Shown one piece after another: positions 46,028-55,404 of a stretch of DNA of 64,000 nucleotides. This DNA is from Colwellia polaris. Lineage in GTDB: Bacteria > Pseudomonadota > Gammaproteobacteria > Enterobacterales > Alteromonadaceae. The notes under the pieces were generated by a model. The model made no database searches and had not been told where the DNA came from. It saw only the letters and a program-made list of their open reading frames with translations. Where the stretch lies: contig NZ_NBOE01000001.1 in the NCBI RefSeq assembly GCF_002104515.1, forward strand, positions 558,001 to 622,000, given 5' to 3'. Made by a program: the position numbers and the translations under genes. Positions within the stretch are counted from its first letter, which is position 1. Each line of letters begins with the position of its first letter.

Positions 46028-46711
46028 TTAATCAAAGGGACAGTCTTTAGTAAAAGTTAAGGTTTTCTCGCTTACGGGATGCGTTATTTGTAGCATTTGA
46101 GCATGTAATTGCAAGCGATTACTCGCATTTAAAGCTAGCGGATGTGCATAAAGTCGATCGCCAATAATGGGGTGCCCTAAACATAACATATGCACTCTTA
46201 ACTGATGAGAACGACCTGTGACGGGTGTTAGCGCTAACAGTGTGGTTATTTGGTTGTCATTATTTGCATCGTAACTTAATACTCGATAATGGGTTAATGC
46301 TGCTTTGCCTTGTTCATGGTCAACTTTCTGTTTAGGTCTATTGGGCCAATCACAAATTAAAGGTTGATCGACAGAGCCCTGTGAATTTTCAACTTTTCCA
46401 AATACGCGCGCAATATAACTTTTTTTGGTTAGCCTTTTCTCGAATTGACGACTTATATTAACGTGAGCTGGTTTGTTTAACGCCAGTAAAATAATACCCG
46501 AAGTGGCCATGTCTAAGCGATGCACTACAGTGGCTGTTGGTAGCACTTTTAGCACTCTGTTTTGTAAGCAATCTTGATGCTCGGGTAAACGCCCCGGTAC
46601 AGTTAATAATCCGCTAGGCTTGTTAAGCACAACAATATCGTTATCTTGATAAATAATATCAAGATATGGGCTCATGGGTGGTTGATAAATAAAGTCAGGG
46701 TTAGCAGCCAT
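46028..46711 (-). CDS. rluA: RluA, 23S rRNA/tRNA pseudouridine synthase
   Basis: Forms pseudouridine 746 in 23S rRNA and 32 in some tRNAs in E. coli. 227 residues with VVLNKPSGLLTVPGRLPEHQ, the catalytic Asp in VHRLDMATSGI, CDWPNRPKQKV and TGRSHQLRVHMLCLGHPIIG, very close to E. coli RluA. AAGGAAA sits about 10 bases before the ATG. It follows rapA on the same strand, as in E. coli, with a terminator between. Confidence 0.94.
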   Translation of the reverse strand: MAANPDFIYQPPMSPYLDIIYQDNDIVVLNKPSGLLTVPGRLPEHQDCLQNRVLKVLPTATVVHRLDMATSGIILLALNKPAHVNISRQFEKRLTKKSYIARVFGKVENSQGSVDQPLICDWPNRPKQKVDHEQGKAALTHYRVLSYDANNDNQITTLLALTPVTGRSHQLRVHMLCLGHPIIGDRLYAHPLALNASNRLQLHAQMLQITHPVSEKTLTFTKDCPFD

Positions 46712-46743
46712 CTTGTGGGTTTCCTTTTGAAGGTGTCTTAAAC

Positions 46744-46771
46744 AAAAGGCTACACTAAGTGTAGCCTTTAT
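46744..46771 (-). terminator. Intrinsic terminator of rapA
   Basis: On the minus strand AAAGGCTACAC pairs with GTGTAGCCTTTT across a 3-4 nt loop, followed by GTTT. Confidence 0.8.
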
Positions 46772-46803
46772 ATTGTTGCGCTTTTCTATTCAGTAACTAA
46801 AAA

Positions 46804-49716
46804 TTAGTTGCTAACTACAATTAAACGAACTGCTTCAAATTGAATTTTAGCTTTTTCAATATAGTCTGCTAAAGCACTTTTTTGCATTAGAATAAAATCA
46901 ACCTCTTGCTGACGTACGCTTGGGTTTATTGCTTTAAGTGCTGTTAATCTTTGATGCTCTTCATCCATAGCATTTTGCATTCCAGCAAGTGCTCTTGCTT
47001 GTATGGTTGCCGTTTGTTGTTCGGCATGTGTTTCAGCTTTAGCCACTAATGGCGCTATTTGGCTTCTTAGTGCTTTAACTAGTTGCAAGGCCACTTGCTT
47101 TTTCACTGGTGATAGTTGTTGATCTAACACAGCTTCGCTCACTTTATCAGCAAGGTTATTACCATTTTTATCCACCAATATACGAATAGGCGTTGTTGGT
47201 AAGTAACGACCGAGTTGTAAGTTACTTGGCGCAATAGCTTCTAGGGTAAAAATACACTCTAAGAAGAATGTCCCGGCTGGCAGCGCAGGATTCTTAAGTA
47301 AACCAATACTTGAATTACCGGTTTCGTCAGACAATACCAAGTCCATCGCGCCACGAACCATAGGGTGGTCCCAAGTAATTAGCTGGTAGTTTTCAACGGC
47401 TAATGCGGTTTGGCGATTAAAGGTTATGGTTGTACCGTCTTCAGGTAAGCATGGGAAGTTAGCACACAACATATGCTCAGAAGGTTGCAAAGCAATGGCA
47501 TTATCAGCTTTATCATCTTGTTGAATGCCAAAAACATCTAATATCTGGAACATAAATTGTGGTAAATGAATTTGTTGATCTAATTGCTCAATTTTTTCCA
47601 CTAAAGCGTGGGCTTTACCTTGGCCAGAAGAATGTAATTCAAGTAACTTATCTCGACCTGATTCTAGATCTTGTTTGATCGTTAAGTGTTTTTCATGGCT
47701 CTGTTCAATCAAAGTTTCAGCTTCTTTGGTGTCCCAACTCGCGCTCAACGCTAAATCGAATAAGGTTTCACCGAAAGCATTAAATACTGCATGGCCCGTA
47801 ATACAGGTATGCTCAAAGGCATTTAAAGATTGCTTGTACCATTTAAACAGTAAGCTTTGTGCCGAGTCTTCAAAATAAGGCACATGAATTCGAATAGTTT
47901 CAGTTTGTCCAATACGGTCTAAACGGCCGATACGTTGCTCTAGTAAGTCAGGGTTACGCGGTAAATCAAATAATACTAAATGGTGCGCAAACTGAAAGTT
48001 ACGGCCTTCGCTACCAATTTCAGAACATAGCAGCACTTGGGCGCTATCTTCATCTTGGGCAAAGTAAGCGGCAGCGCGGTCACGTTCAAAAATACTTAAA
48101 CCTTCGTGAAATACTGCTGCGCGCATACCTTCTTTAACACGTAAGGCTGTTTCTAGGTCGATAGCCGTTTGCGCGTTGGCACAAATAACTAACACTTTTT
48201 CTTTTTTCAGCGATTGTAACAGCTCGATTAAGTAGTCAACGCGTGGGTCAATATCATACCAATCTTCATGGCTGTCTAAGCTGAATAACGTTTCAGGGGT
48301 AAAAATGAGTTTTGCTTGTGGTTGCGCTTTCAAATCTTCAGCGGTCCCCGAGAGTAATAACTCATTAATGGCTTCTTGATAAGCATCAGGCATAACCAGC
48401 GGTGTTGAGTGTAACTCACGCCCAGGGAAGCCTTTAATAGTATTGCGACTATTACGAAACAGAATACGACCTGTGCCGTGGCGATCTAAAAGCTGGTCAA
48501 GAATATGTTGTCGAGCATTTTTTTGCTCTGTTATATCAGCATGATTTATTGCTGCAATATGTGCGCTAACATCAGCTTCACTTAATAATGTGGTTAGCGT
48601 TGTTATTTGCTCATTAGCCAATGGTTCATCGGTAATTAACGTATTAGCGGCATCAGCAACTTCAGTATAATGCTGTTCTTCTTCGGTAAATTTTTGATAA
48701 TCGAAAAATCGATCAGGGTCAAGCAATCGTAAACGAGCAAAATGACCTTCGTGACCTAGCTGATCAGGTGTTGCAGTTAATAGTAAAACCCCAGGAATGG
48801 TTTGAGCTAATTGCTCAATACATTGGTATTCAATACTGGCATTATCTTGCTGCCAATTTAAATGATGTGCTTCATCAACCACCATTAAATCCCAGTCTTC
48901 ATCAATCATCGCTTCATACCAGCGAGGATTTTTAGTGATAAAGCCAAGGTTTACTAGTACCAATTGTTCTTGGCTAAAGGGGTTTTCGCCTTCGCCATTA
49001 TCTGAAGTTTCTTCACAGCGACTTTCATCAAAAATACTAAACGGCAGATTAAAACGGCGTAACATTTCAACCAACCATTGGTGCATTAATGATTCTGGCA
49101 CAATAATAAGTACACGTTTAGCGCGACCGGTAACTAGCTGTTGATGAATAATTAAACCTGCTTCAATGGTTTTACCTAAACCTACTTCATCAGCTAGCAA
49201 AACTCTTGGGGCAAAGCGGCTGCCCACTTCTTCAGCAATGTATAACTGGTGAGGAATTAAACTAACACGACCACCGCTAAGGCCTGTTAAATCTGATTGT
49301 TGCTGGCTAAATTGATGATGTAAACAGTCTTTTCTTAGGCGAAACCAATCAAGGCGATCAATCTGGCCATTAAGTAGGCGATCATGCGGTTTGTTAAATT
49401 TAATAAAATGATCAATCATCATTTCTTTAATTGAACTTGCTTCACCTGTGTCTTGCCTAACACCAAAGTAAGTTAATAAGTTGTTTTTTTCTTCTGAATA
49501 TTCAACGGTTAGCGTCCAGCCTTCATGGCTTGGAATGCTGTCTCCTTCGTTAAAAATAACGCGCGTTAAAGGTGCGTTATCCATAGCATATTGTCTCGCA
49601 TCCCCTGTTGCCGTAAATACGATAGTTACAAAACGACCTTCGACAGCGGTAACGGTGCCTAGCCCTTGATCTGACTCACTATCACTAATCCAGCGTTGCC
49701 CAGGGTAAAATGACAT
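46804..49716 (-). CDS. rapA: RapA, RNA polymerase-associated SWI2/SNF2 ATPase
   Basis: Binds RNA polymerase and promotes recycling. About 970 residues (E. coli 968). The start MSFYPGQRWISDSESDQGLG matches the family; the minus-strand ATG at 49716 has GGAG nine bases before it, while the longer TTG start at 49731 lacks support. Helicase motifs: LLADEVGLGKTIEAGLI (Walker A), VVDEAHH, LLTATP, then SEIGSEGRNFQFAHHLVLFD and QRIGRLDRIGQT in the second lobe. Confidence 0.96.
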   Translation of the reverse strand: MSFYPGQRWISDSESDQGLGTVTAVEGRFVTIVFTATGDARQYAMDNAPLTRVIFNEGDSIPSHEGWTLTVEYSEEKNNLLTYFGVRQDTGEASSIKEMMIDHFIKFNKPHDRLLNGQIDRLDWFRLRKDCLHHQFSQQQSDLTGLSGGRVSLIPHQLYIAEEVGSRFAPRVLLADEVGLGKTIEAGLIIHQQLVTGRAKRVLIIVPESLMHQWLVEMLRRFNLPFSIFDESRCEETSDNGEGENPFSQEQLVLVNLGFITKNPRWYEAMIDEDWDLMVVDEAHHLNWQQDNASIEYQCIEQLAQTIPGVLLLTATPDQLGHEGHFARLRLLDPDRFFDYQKFTEEEQHYTEVADAANTLITDEPLANEQITTLTTLLSEADVSAHIAAINHADITEQKNARQHILDQLLDRHGTGRILFRNSRNTIKGFPGRELHSTPLVMPDAYQEAINELLLSGTAEDLKAQPQAKLIFTPETLFSLDSHEDWYDIDPRVDYLIELLQSLKKEKVLVICANAQTAIDLETALRVKEGMRAAVFHEGLSIFERDRAAAYFAQDEDSAQVLLCSEIGSEGRNFQFAHHLVLFDLPRNPDLLEQRIGRLDRIGQTETIRIHVPYFEDSAQSLLFKWYKQSLNAFEHTCITGHAVFNAFGETLFDLALSASWDTKEAETLIEQSHEKHLTIKQDLESGRDKLLELHSSGQGKAHALVEKIEQLDQQIHLPQFMFQILDVFGIQQDDKADNAIALQPSEHMLCANFPCLPEDGTTITFNRQTALAVENYQLITWDHPMVRGAMDLVLSDETGNSSIGLLKNPALPAGTFFLECIFTLEAIAPSNLQLGRYLPTTPIRILVDKNGNNLADKVSEAVLDQQLSPVKKQVALQLVKALRSQIAPLVAKAETHAEQQTATIQARALAGMQNAMDEEHQRLTALKAINPSVRQQEVDFILMQKSALADYIEKAKIQFEAVRLIVVSN

Positions 49717-50125
49717 AAACAAAAACTCCAACTCATTAACTCGCGTAAAAATACGCGTAAAAAAAAGGCGCTATAATATCGTTAATCATAGAAGTGATCA
49801 TTAAATAAATCAGTAAAAGTGTAGTTTTTTGCTGAAAATTTACAGAATAGAGGCTTGTATTTTTTAGCACAGCATTCACAGTAGTAATAATGTGCTTAAT
49901 ACAAATTTAAATAATTCAAAAAAGCTACTTGCTTGCTAATAAATAAACTGTAAAGTGGTTATTAGCTTAATAGAAAAGCTAATTCTATGATTGTAAAAGC
50001 AATGATAGAAATGAACGAAGCAATAAATTATTTTGGTGAGATAAGTTATCAATCTTTTGTGGTTTTTCGCAGTATTTTCTAAACAAGTATTGCCGTGAAA
50101 CCTTCAACTTGGATAAGGATTTCAT
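49717..50125. other. Divergent promoter region, rapA and phoH
   Basis: 409 bp, AT-rich. CGCGTA/TACGCG (49742-49757) is a small palindrome near rapA. No gene recognised. Confidence 0.45.
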
Positions 50126-51127
50126 ATGACAATAAATAAAATTATTTACGTTTTAGATACCAATATATTATTACACGAACCTTTCGCTTTCCTCTCTTTC
50201 AAAGAACACGATGTTGTAGTACCCATGACGGTTTTAGAAGAGCTAGACTCTATTAAAGACCGCAATAAAGATGTAAGTCGAGATGCCCGCATTGCTATCA
50301 GAGCACTGGAAGACACTTTAGTTAACGCTTCACCAGAGCAAGTGCTTGCCGGCGTTAAGCTACCGCAAAATAATGAACAACACCCAAGTGGCTGTTTATC
50401 TATTTTTAACGACTATGCGCTTGATGAAAGTAAAGTTAAGCTGTCGTTTAATGAAAATGACAATCGCATTATTAGTGCAGCCATTCATTTACAAGCTACA
50501 AACCCAAACAATAAAGTAGTACTGGTTACTAAAGATATTAACATGCGTTTAAAAGCAAAAGGCGCAGGACTTGCTTTTGTTGAAGACTATCGCACCGATC
50601 AGCTTATTGACGACATTCAATTTTTAACCAAAGGTTATCACGAGTTTACCGGTGATTTTTGGCAGCATGTTAAGGAGTGCGAAAGCGAAACCCAAGGCCG
50701 TAATACCACTCATTATATAAAACGCGACTTATTACCTAATAGTTATATTAATGAATACTTAATAGATGAAGGCGAGCACTTTGCCGGGAAAATTACTGGC
50801 GGAGATCATGAGAAACTCGCCATAGCAGATTTAAGCCGAGAGCGCTTAATGGCGAAACAAGCTTGGGGTATTCATCCAAAAAATATTTATCAGGGTATGG
50901 CGATGGATGCGCTACTCGACCCTGCTATTGATTTAGTGATTCTTACAGGGCCGGCAGGCTGTGGTAAGACGGGTATTACGTCAACAATAATATCAATATT
51001 TGTGCAGACCTCAGTAAAAATAAAGTCTATAGCTCAGTTTTTACAAAGAAATATTATAAAAAACTTCTCATTCACTAATCAAATTAAGACTCCTTCTAAA
51101 TTATTCTTAGGAGAGTGTTATGTTTAA
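50126..51127 (+). pseudogene. Host PIN-PhoH gene cut at Walker A by an insertion
   Basis: The first 282 codons are a regular PIN-PhoH protein: PIN residues Asp11 (YVLDTNILLHEP), Glu in MTVLEELDSIK, Asp in ENDNRII and VTKDINMRLKA, then the PhoH start and ILTGPAGCGKT (Walker A, 275-282). Full-length relatives run to about 460 residues. Here the frame passes at 50972 into 51 unrelated, low-complexity residues (SIFVQTSVKIKSIAQF and so on) and stops at 51127. Walker B and the rest of the ATPase are missing from the window. The PIN nuclease part is complete and could still be made, without ATPase control. Confidence 0.85.
50972..51119. other. Presumed left end of the inserted element
   Basis: Similarity to PhoH ends at 50971, so the junction is close to 50972. 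The following 148 bp are AT-rich. GTAAAAA and TTTTTAC form a short inverted pair within it at about 51015-51046. I see no recognisable transposon end or integrase site, and the other end is outside the window. Confidence 0.5.
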
Positions 51128-51197
51128 AAATAAAATAATTATGGATTTAACTAGTAGTCACGGATTAATAAAAAATAATCTTGAGGTAAATCAATAA
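51120..51197 (+). CDS. 25-codon leader frame overlapping the second PhoH gene
   Basis: ATG at 51120 has a strong ribosome site (TTAGGAGAG at 51107-51115). It encodes MFKNKIIMDLTSSHGLIKNN then LEVNQ and its TAA shares an A with the next ATG (TAATG). This looks like translational coupling. In mycobacteria phoH2 is preceded by a short overlapping antitoxin gene (phoAT), so this could be an analogue; no sequence relation is claimed. Confidence 0.5.
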   Translation: MFKNKIIMDLTSSHGLIKNNLEVNQ

Positions 51198-52582
51198 TGA
51201 AAAATTCAAACGAAAATAGAAATCCACGTGTACTCGATACATCAGCTTTAGTACATGATCCTAAGAGTCTCTTAGCATACAGAGATGATATATATATCTG
51301 TCTAACCGTGCTTGAAGAACTAGACAATTTAAAAGAACGAACTGATAAAAATGTATCTCAAGATGCTCGTGCAGTCATTAGAATGCTAGAGGACATCATT
51401 AATGGTCATTCATCTGAAGAGATGGAGCAGGGAATTGATTTACCGTCAACTGAGACAGCTAAGCGCGGTAAATTATTCATTGGTATTGATACTCAGATAG
51501 ACTTTGCTAAAGAGTTAAAGCATGCAATCGGTAGTGATGCTGATAACCGTATTATCAATTACGCACTTCATTTGCAAAATACATTAAAGGAAGATGTGTC
51601 GATTGTAAGTCGTGATATCAATATGCGCTTAAAGGCACGGACAATTGGTGTTGATGCCGAAGATGTACTTGTCGATAATCAAATTTCGGATGTTGATTTA
51701 CTCTACACAGGAGTTCAATCATTTACTGGTGACCTGTTTGATCGCTGTGAAGAAGAAAAAGATTTTGCGATGTCTGGAAAGTTATACCGTTTCAATCGTG
51801 ATATTTTTAACGACGAAGCTCAGCCGAATATGTATTGGTATGATGAAGTTGGTCACGTTGGGAAAATAAAGGAAGTAACTGATGAACATATCTTTACGAC
51901 ATTACTTCAAAGAAAACCTGAAAAAATATGGGGAATACTTCCTAAGAATCAACGTCAAGCAGTCGCTTTAGATCAACTTACCGATCCTGATTTTGATCTA
52001 AATATCATCCTTGGCCCTGCGGGTTCCGGTAAAACTTTTTTAGCGATTGCGGCTGGGTTACACCAAGTTCTTGAATTAAAACAATATAAAAAAATCGTTG
52101 TCGTGAGAAGTCGAGATTTCATGGATGATGATCCGGGCTTCCTCCCAGGTGATCTAACTGAAAAATCATTACCTTTGTTAGCTGGTGTTACAGATGCTTT
52201 GATTTCAATGCATTCAGACGATGAAGATGATGAAAAGAGTACTCGCGCTACTGTCGAACATATTATCGATAGAGCTAATATAGAGTTTACTTCCATGGCT
52301 TATTTTAGAGGTAGATCAATTGATGATGCCGTTCTCATTATTGATGAAGCTCAGAATATGACGAGAGCGCAAATGAAAGGAATGCTTAGTCGCGGTGGTA
52401 AAAACTGCCGAACTATCGTACTTGGAAATCTTGCGCAAATTGATGATAGGTTCGTTACTCCTGCATCATCAGGAGCTAGTGCAGCAGTTAATATCTATCG
52501 TAACTATGAAAAAGGTAGTGTTTTGATATTTGATGAAGTTGAAAGAAGTTCTCTAGCTGATTTCACAGAAAAGAATTTTTAG
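51197..52582 (+). CDS. PhoH2-type protein: PIN nuclease fused to PhoH ATPase (element-borne)
   Basis: 461 residues, the normal full length. PIN part: RVLDTSALVHDP (Asp14), LTVLEELDNLK, DADNRIINYALH and SRDINMRLKA keep all acidic residues. PhoH part: LGPAGSGKTFLAIAAG (Walker A, about 272-280), LPGDLTEKSLPLL, VLIIDEAQNMTRAQMKGMLS (Walker B) and VLGNLAQID. PIN-PhoH proteins couple RNA cleavage to ATP-dependent unwinding. It is only distantly similar to the cut host copy just upstream, so it arrived with the insertion and may stand in for it. GAGG lies before the ATG. Confidence 0.92.
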   Translation: MKNSNENRNPRVLDTSALVHDPKSLLAYRDDIYICLTVLEELDNLKERTDKNVSQDARAVIRMLEDIINGHSSEEMEQGIDLPSTETAKRGKLFIGIDTQIDFAKELKHAIGSDADNRIINYALHLQNTLKEDVSIVSRDINMRLKARTIGVDAEDVLVDNQISDVDLLYTGVQSFTGDLFDRCEEEKDFAMSGKLYRFNRDIFNDEAQPNMYWYDEVGHVGKIKEVTDEHIFTTLLQRKPEKIWGILPKNQRQAVALDQLTDPDFDLNIILGPAGSGKTFLAIAAGLHQVLELKQYKKIVVVRSRDFMDDDPGFLPGDLTEKSLPLLAGVTDALISMHSDDEDDEKSTRATVEHIIDRANIEFTSMAYFRGRSIDDAVLIIDEAQNMTRAQMKGMLSRGGKNCRTIVLGNLAQIDDRFVTPASSGASAAVNIYRNYEKGSVLIFDEVERSSLADFTEKNF

Positions 52583-52608
52583 ACCTAATTAACAATTGAT
52601 TTAAATAT

Positions 52609-52670
52609 GTAATAACAGCCATAGCTTTTAATTAAGCTATGGTCTGTTAGAGAGGCCAGCCTCCACCTTA
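52609..52670 (+). ncRNA. Conserved structured intergenic element, copy 1
   Basis: Begins GTAATAACAGCCATAGCTT, folds AACAGCCATAGCTT against AAGCTATGGTCTGTT (52614-52648, loop TTAATT), then has AGAGGCCAGCCTCCAC. Copy 2 at 53591 has the same order of pieces with a differently spelled stem. Could be an RNA structure, a regulatory leader or a repeat of the element. Confidence 0.45.
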
Positions 52671-52995
52671 GCAGGCCAAATAGAGTGATGTGATCTAAGT
52701 AAAAAGGCGCTGGTTTATTAGGTAGTGAATCAATCTCACACGCGATAAATAATCTTCTTTTGAATGTCATTCAATTTCACTCGTATATTTACCTTTATTT
52801 TGTAAATTCAAATCACACTTGTGATAGATAAATCTTGCTCACTTTTTTTAGGTCTGTTTTATTTATAAAACAATGCCAAATGATATTTAGAGTATTTGTT
52901 TTTTAGTATAGATTTCAATATATTAACTATGAGGAAATGATTGGTAGGAGTTAATTAATAGGAGATGACATAAATAATAATATTAAGGTAAGAAA
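52671..52995. other. Non-coding gap in the island
   Basis: About 325 bp, AT-rich. A possible 61-codon minus-strand frame spans element 1 but shows no family features. AATAGGAG at 52958-52965 lies too far from the next start; AAGG at 52985-52988 is its ribosome site. Confidence 0.4.
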
Positions 52996-53442
52996 ATGAG
53001 CGTAAATTGTTTTTATAAAAGTGAATTAACAGAAGAGTTGAAGAAAGAGCTACTTAACAGAAAAGATTTTAGCAATAAAGATCAGGAAATCCTGCACTTT
53101 ATGTTATTTGAAATAATCAAAGGGTACGAATTTTCAAAAATTTTAATTCAACAAAATGTAAGTGTGGCTGATGATGAAGGCATCGAATATTTATATTTTA
53201 TTGACGGTCAGTACTTACCATTTCAACAAAGAAAAGATTTCGCAAGGTATGTTTTCAACAAATCTAAATTTGCGACAGATTTAAAAATGTCTTATCAATA
53301 TCACAATCACTATGGCGAAGTCCTTATTAAATTTCTAGAAGCTGCGACAGCAGCATTAGTTGATTATGCTATTTCAGGTGTATTTAAAGATATAGTAAGT
53401 AATGGAGGGCTATTTGTTACGGCTCCAATGGAAACGGCTTAA
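52996..53442 (+). CDS. Hypothetical protein of the island
   Basis: 148 residues, no signal or membrane helix of clear strength. Mixed helical start (ELTEELKKELLNRKDFSNKD), a central YLYFIDGQYLPFQQRKDFAR segment, and a Gly/Ala-rich end (EAATAALVDYAISGVFKDIV). I do not recognise it. It stands alone between two long gaps that carry the related structured elements. Confidence 0.6.
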   Translation: MSVNCFYKSELTEELKKELLNRKDFSNKDQEILHFMLFEIIKGYEFSKILIQQNVSVADDEGIEYLYFIDGQYLPFQQRKDFARYVFNKSKFATDLKMSYQYHNHYGEVLIKFLEAATAALVDYAISGVFKDIVSNGGLFVTAPMETA

Positions 53443-53785
53443 TGTGCTTCAATCCTCCTAATTATGGACGCTGCTCGTATTAAAGTTCCCCTCATCGAGA
53501 AAAATCTTTTAGCCATGATATGTATTACCTTGATGAATAATATCAATGCAGTAAAAACTGTTTATCATATTACTTAAAGTGGAATTTAGTGTAATAATAG
53601 ACATGGCTTTGTATGTTTAATCTTGTAAAGTCAGGCCGTATCAAAGAGGCCAGTTCCCACGATAATGAACGAAATGGATATACTTTGAATAGATTGTAAA
53701 TTCGCGTAGCGAATGTGTACCAATAAAATTTACTCGACAAAAAGAGCGTGGGCTTTTTGTTGCGTATTTTTGTATTGGTGAAAAC
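53443..53785. other. Non-coding gap with the second structured element and a terminator-like hairpin
   Basis: Besides the element at 53591-53664 it holds the palindrome ATTCGCGTAGCGAAT (53699-53713) and AAAAAG...CTTTTTG at 53738-53760. GGTG before the ATG at 53786 is the ribosome site. Confidence 0.5.
53591..53664 (+). ncRNA. Conserved structured intergenic element, copy 2
   Basis: Begins GTAATAATAGACATGGCTTT; TGGCTTT can pair with AAAGTCA (one G-T pair), and CAAAGAGGCCAGTTCCCAC follows. The tail AGAGGCCAGNNYCCAC and the head GTAATAAYAG are shared with copy 1, while the stem bases differ but still pair. Confidence 0.45.
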
Positions 53786-54145
53786 ATGTCGCTTAATAAT
53801 GAAGACTTGCTTAACAATGTTAAAAGGCAAGCAAAAAGGCTTTCAAAAAAAATATCTATTCCGCTTGGCCAAAGCCAAGAAATGTTGTCCTATGTTGTTT
53901 ATGGCTGTGATAGTTATGGACAGTTAATTTCATTGCTGAAGTCTGACTCCTTTGAAAATCAAAATCTGATATTAGCGGCTTTACACCCAAGAGCAGAAGA
54001 CTTCCTTCTAAAGTTCCTTCATACAGATATGAATAATATTTTGTCTCGCTTTAAAGAAAGGGTTGAAAATATAAAAATAAATGAAAATACTGTTGTTGAA
54101 ATTTTCGGTATTGAACTAACTGATTTCAAAAGAAAAACAAAATAA
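53786..54145 (+). CDS. Hypothetical island protein with an AKRL...Q helical motif
   Basis: 119 residues. The start NVKRQAKRLSKKISIPLGQS, then QEMLSYVVYGCDSYGQLISL, follows the pattern AK.L.(13-15)SQ..E...G..S...L found at the N-terminus of many plasmid and integrative-element proteins of unknown function (DUF5623 and glyoxalase-superfamily-like proteins, from memory). The rest (SRFKERVENIKINENTVVEI) shows nothing I can assign. A related motif opens the next gene. No membrane segment. Confidence 0.65.
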   Translation: MSLNNEDLLNNVKRQAKRLSKKISIPLGQSQEMLSYVVYGCDSYGQLISLLKSDSFENQNLILAALHPRAEDFLLKFLHTDMNNILSRFKERVENIKINENTVVEIFGIELTDFKRKTK

Positions 54146-54363
54146 AATCCTTTTAAATTATACAGATATGTATAATTACTCCCTGTTTACAACAACATTT
54201 CACTCATTTATATTGGTAATGAAGGCTGAACGGACAGCCTATGCCTACACATATTTATAATTAAGTATGAACGATGAAGCAGAGCATCCGTAAAAATTTG
54301 GTTTTCATAATTAACAAACTGGCGTTAGTAGGCTGTTGTTTGTTTTAATTTATGGATAACTAA
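54146..54363. other. 218-bp gap with hairpins
   Basis: AGGCTG AACGGA CAGCCT (about 54224-54241) is a small hairpin. No T-run. A promoter for the following four-gene operon probably lies here. Confidence 0.4.
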
Positions 54364-55404
54364 ATGATCACATCAGACACATTAACCCTAAAGTTAACAC
54401 TCCAATCTAAACTTCTTGCAAAATCCCTAAATTTACCTGAATCATTTGGTTATGATTTATTAGCAACAAGTGTCTACCAACATATAGACTTTGAAGATTT
54501 ATGCGACTCAATAGCTGAATTTAATTATGCATCAAGTTTTGGGGCTTTATCAGAATATCAAAAGTTAAAATACTTATTGATATGTGAAGTGGAAGATAAA
54601 GAGTTAATTAAAGATCTTCATTTAGAAATAGAACACATGGCGATTCGACTAGAATCGAAGACAGTAATAAATATTTCTAAAATTGATCTAATATCAAACC
54701 TATTCAAATTATTTGGTCTCGAAAATGAGTCAAAATACATTGTAGATGCCGAGCATATTGAATTTAAATGGCGACCTTGTTTTGATTCATTGCAAGATAA
54801 TCAAGCTGTTTTAAGCACTGATTTGTTAATCAATGAAATACCATTCCGTTTTCTAGCAACAAAAGTTTCATTTGATGAGTTCTCTGTTGATAACGTAAAG
54901 CATTCACTTCATACAGATCTAGTACAATCAGATGACTCATCTGCTAAAACAAACGAAGAAAGAATAAAAATAGATGAACATATAAAATGGGTAGCTGATA
55001 GCTGTGATTGCTTATCAAATTTTGAATCAGATACTCCTGACCGCAGTCCTTCTTATTTTAAAATAAATAACCAAAACTATTTGGTATATGGTTTCCAATT
55101 ATCACCGCATTTGTCAATCACTGACATTGGACACGCCCCCAATATTAATATTCGGATAAAAGATACTGAAGAAAAGCAGGTGTTTATTTTAAATTTAGGA
55201 AGTGAAAGATTAACTCTTGAGTGCATTTTTCTGAACAAAATCGAGGACGGTGAAAAGTGCTATTCATCGAAAAACCAATGGATTAATGATTCACTTTTAT
55301 CTCGTAAAGATGCATGTAAATTTCGAATTGTTTTCAATAACTCCTATTACCTAATGATCTTGCGACCTTTTGCTCACGTAGATTGGCTGGTGAATGCGTT
55401 ATGA
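54364..55404 (+). CDS. Hypothetical island protein, first gene of a four-gene operon
   Basis: 346 residues, acidic, soluble. The start LQSKLLAKSLNLPESFGYDL, then LATSVYQHIDFEDLCDSI, resembles the helical motif at the start of the 53786 protein. The remainder (for example FKWRPCFDSLQDNQAVLSTD, DHSPSYFKIN region, FRIVFNNSYYLMILRPFAHV) does not match a family I know. Its stop overlaps the next start in ATGA (55401-55404), so the genes are translationally coupled. Confidence 0.65.
   Translation: MITSDTLTLKLTLQSKLLAKSLNLPESFGYDLLATSVYQHIDFEDLCDSIAEFNYASSFGALSEYQKLKYLLICEVEDKELIKDLHLEIEHMAIRLESKTVINISKIDLISNLFKLFGLENESKYIVDAEHIEFKWRPCFDSLQDNQAVLSTDLLINEIPFRFLATKVSFDEFSVDNVKHSLHTDLVQSDDSSAKTNEERIKIDEHIKWVADSCDCLSNFESDTPDRSPSYFKINNQNYLVYGFQLSPHLSITDIGHAPNINIRIKDTEEKQVFILNLGSERLTLECIFLNKIEDGEKCYSSKNQWINDSLLSRKDACKFRIVFNNSYYLMILRPFAHVDWLVNAL

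Noticed and set aside
52583-52660. Possible integron attC site after the PhoH2 gene
   Set aside because: The hairpin is there, but the GTTRRRY/RYYYAAC core pair could not be placed and the genes are not arranged as a cassette array.
52585-52770. 61-codon minus-strand frame
   Set aside because: It overlaps the first structured element; the weak likeness to a frame over the second element (W.LASL) is explained by the DNA similarity of the two elements.
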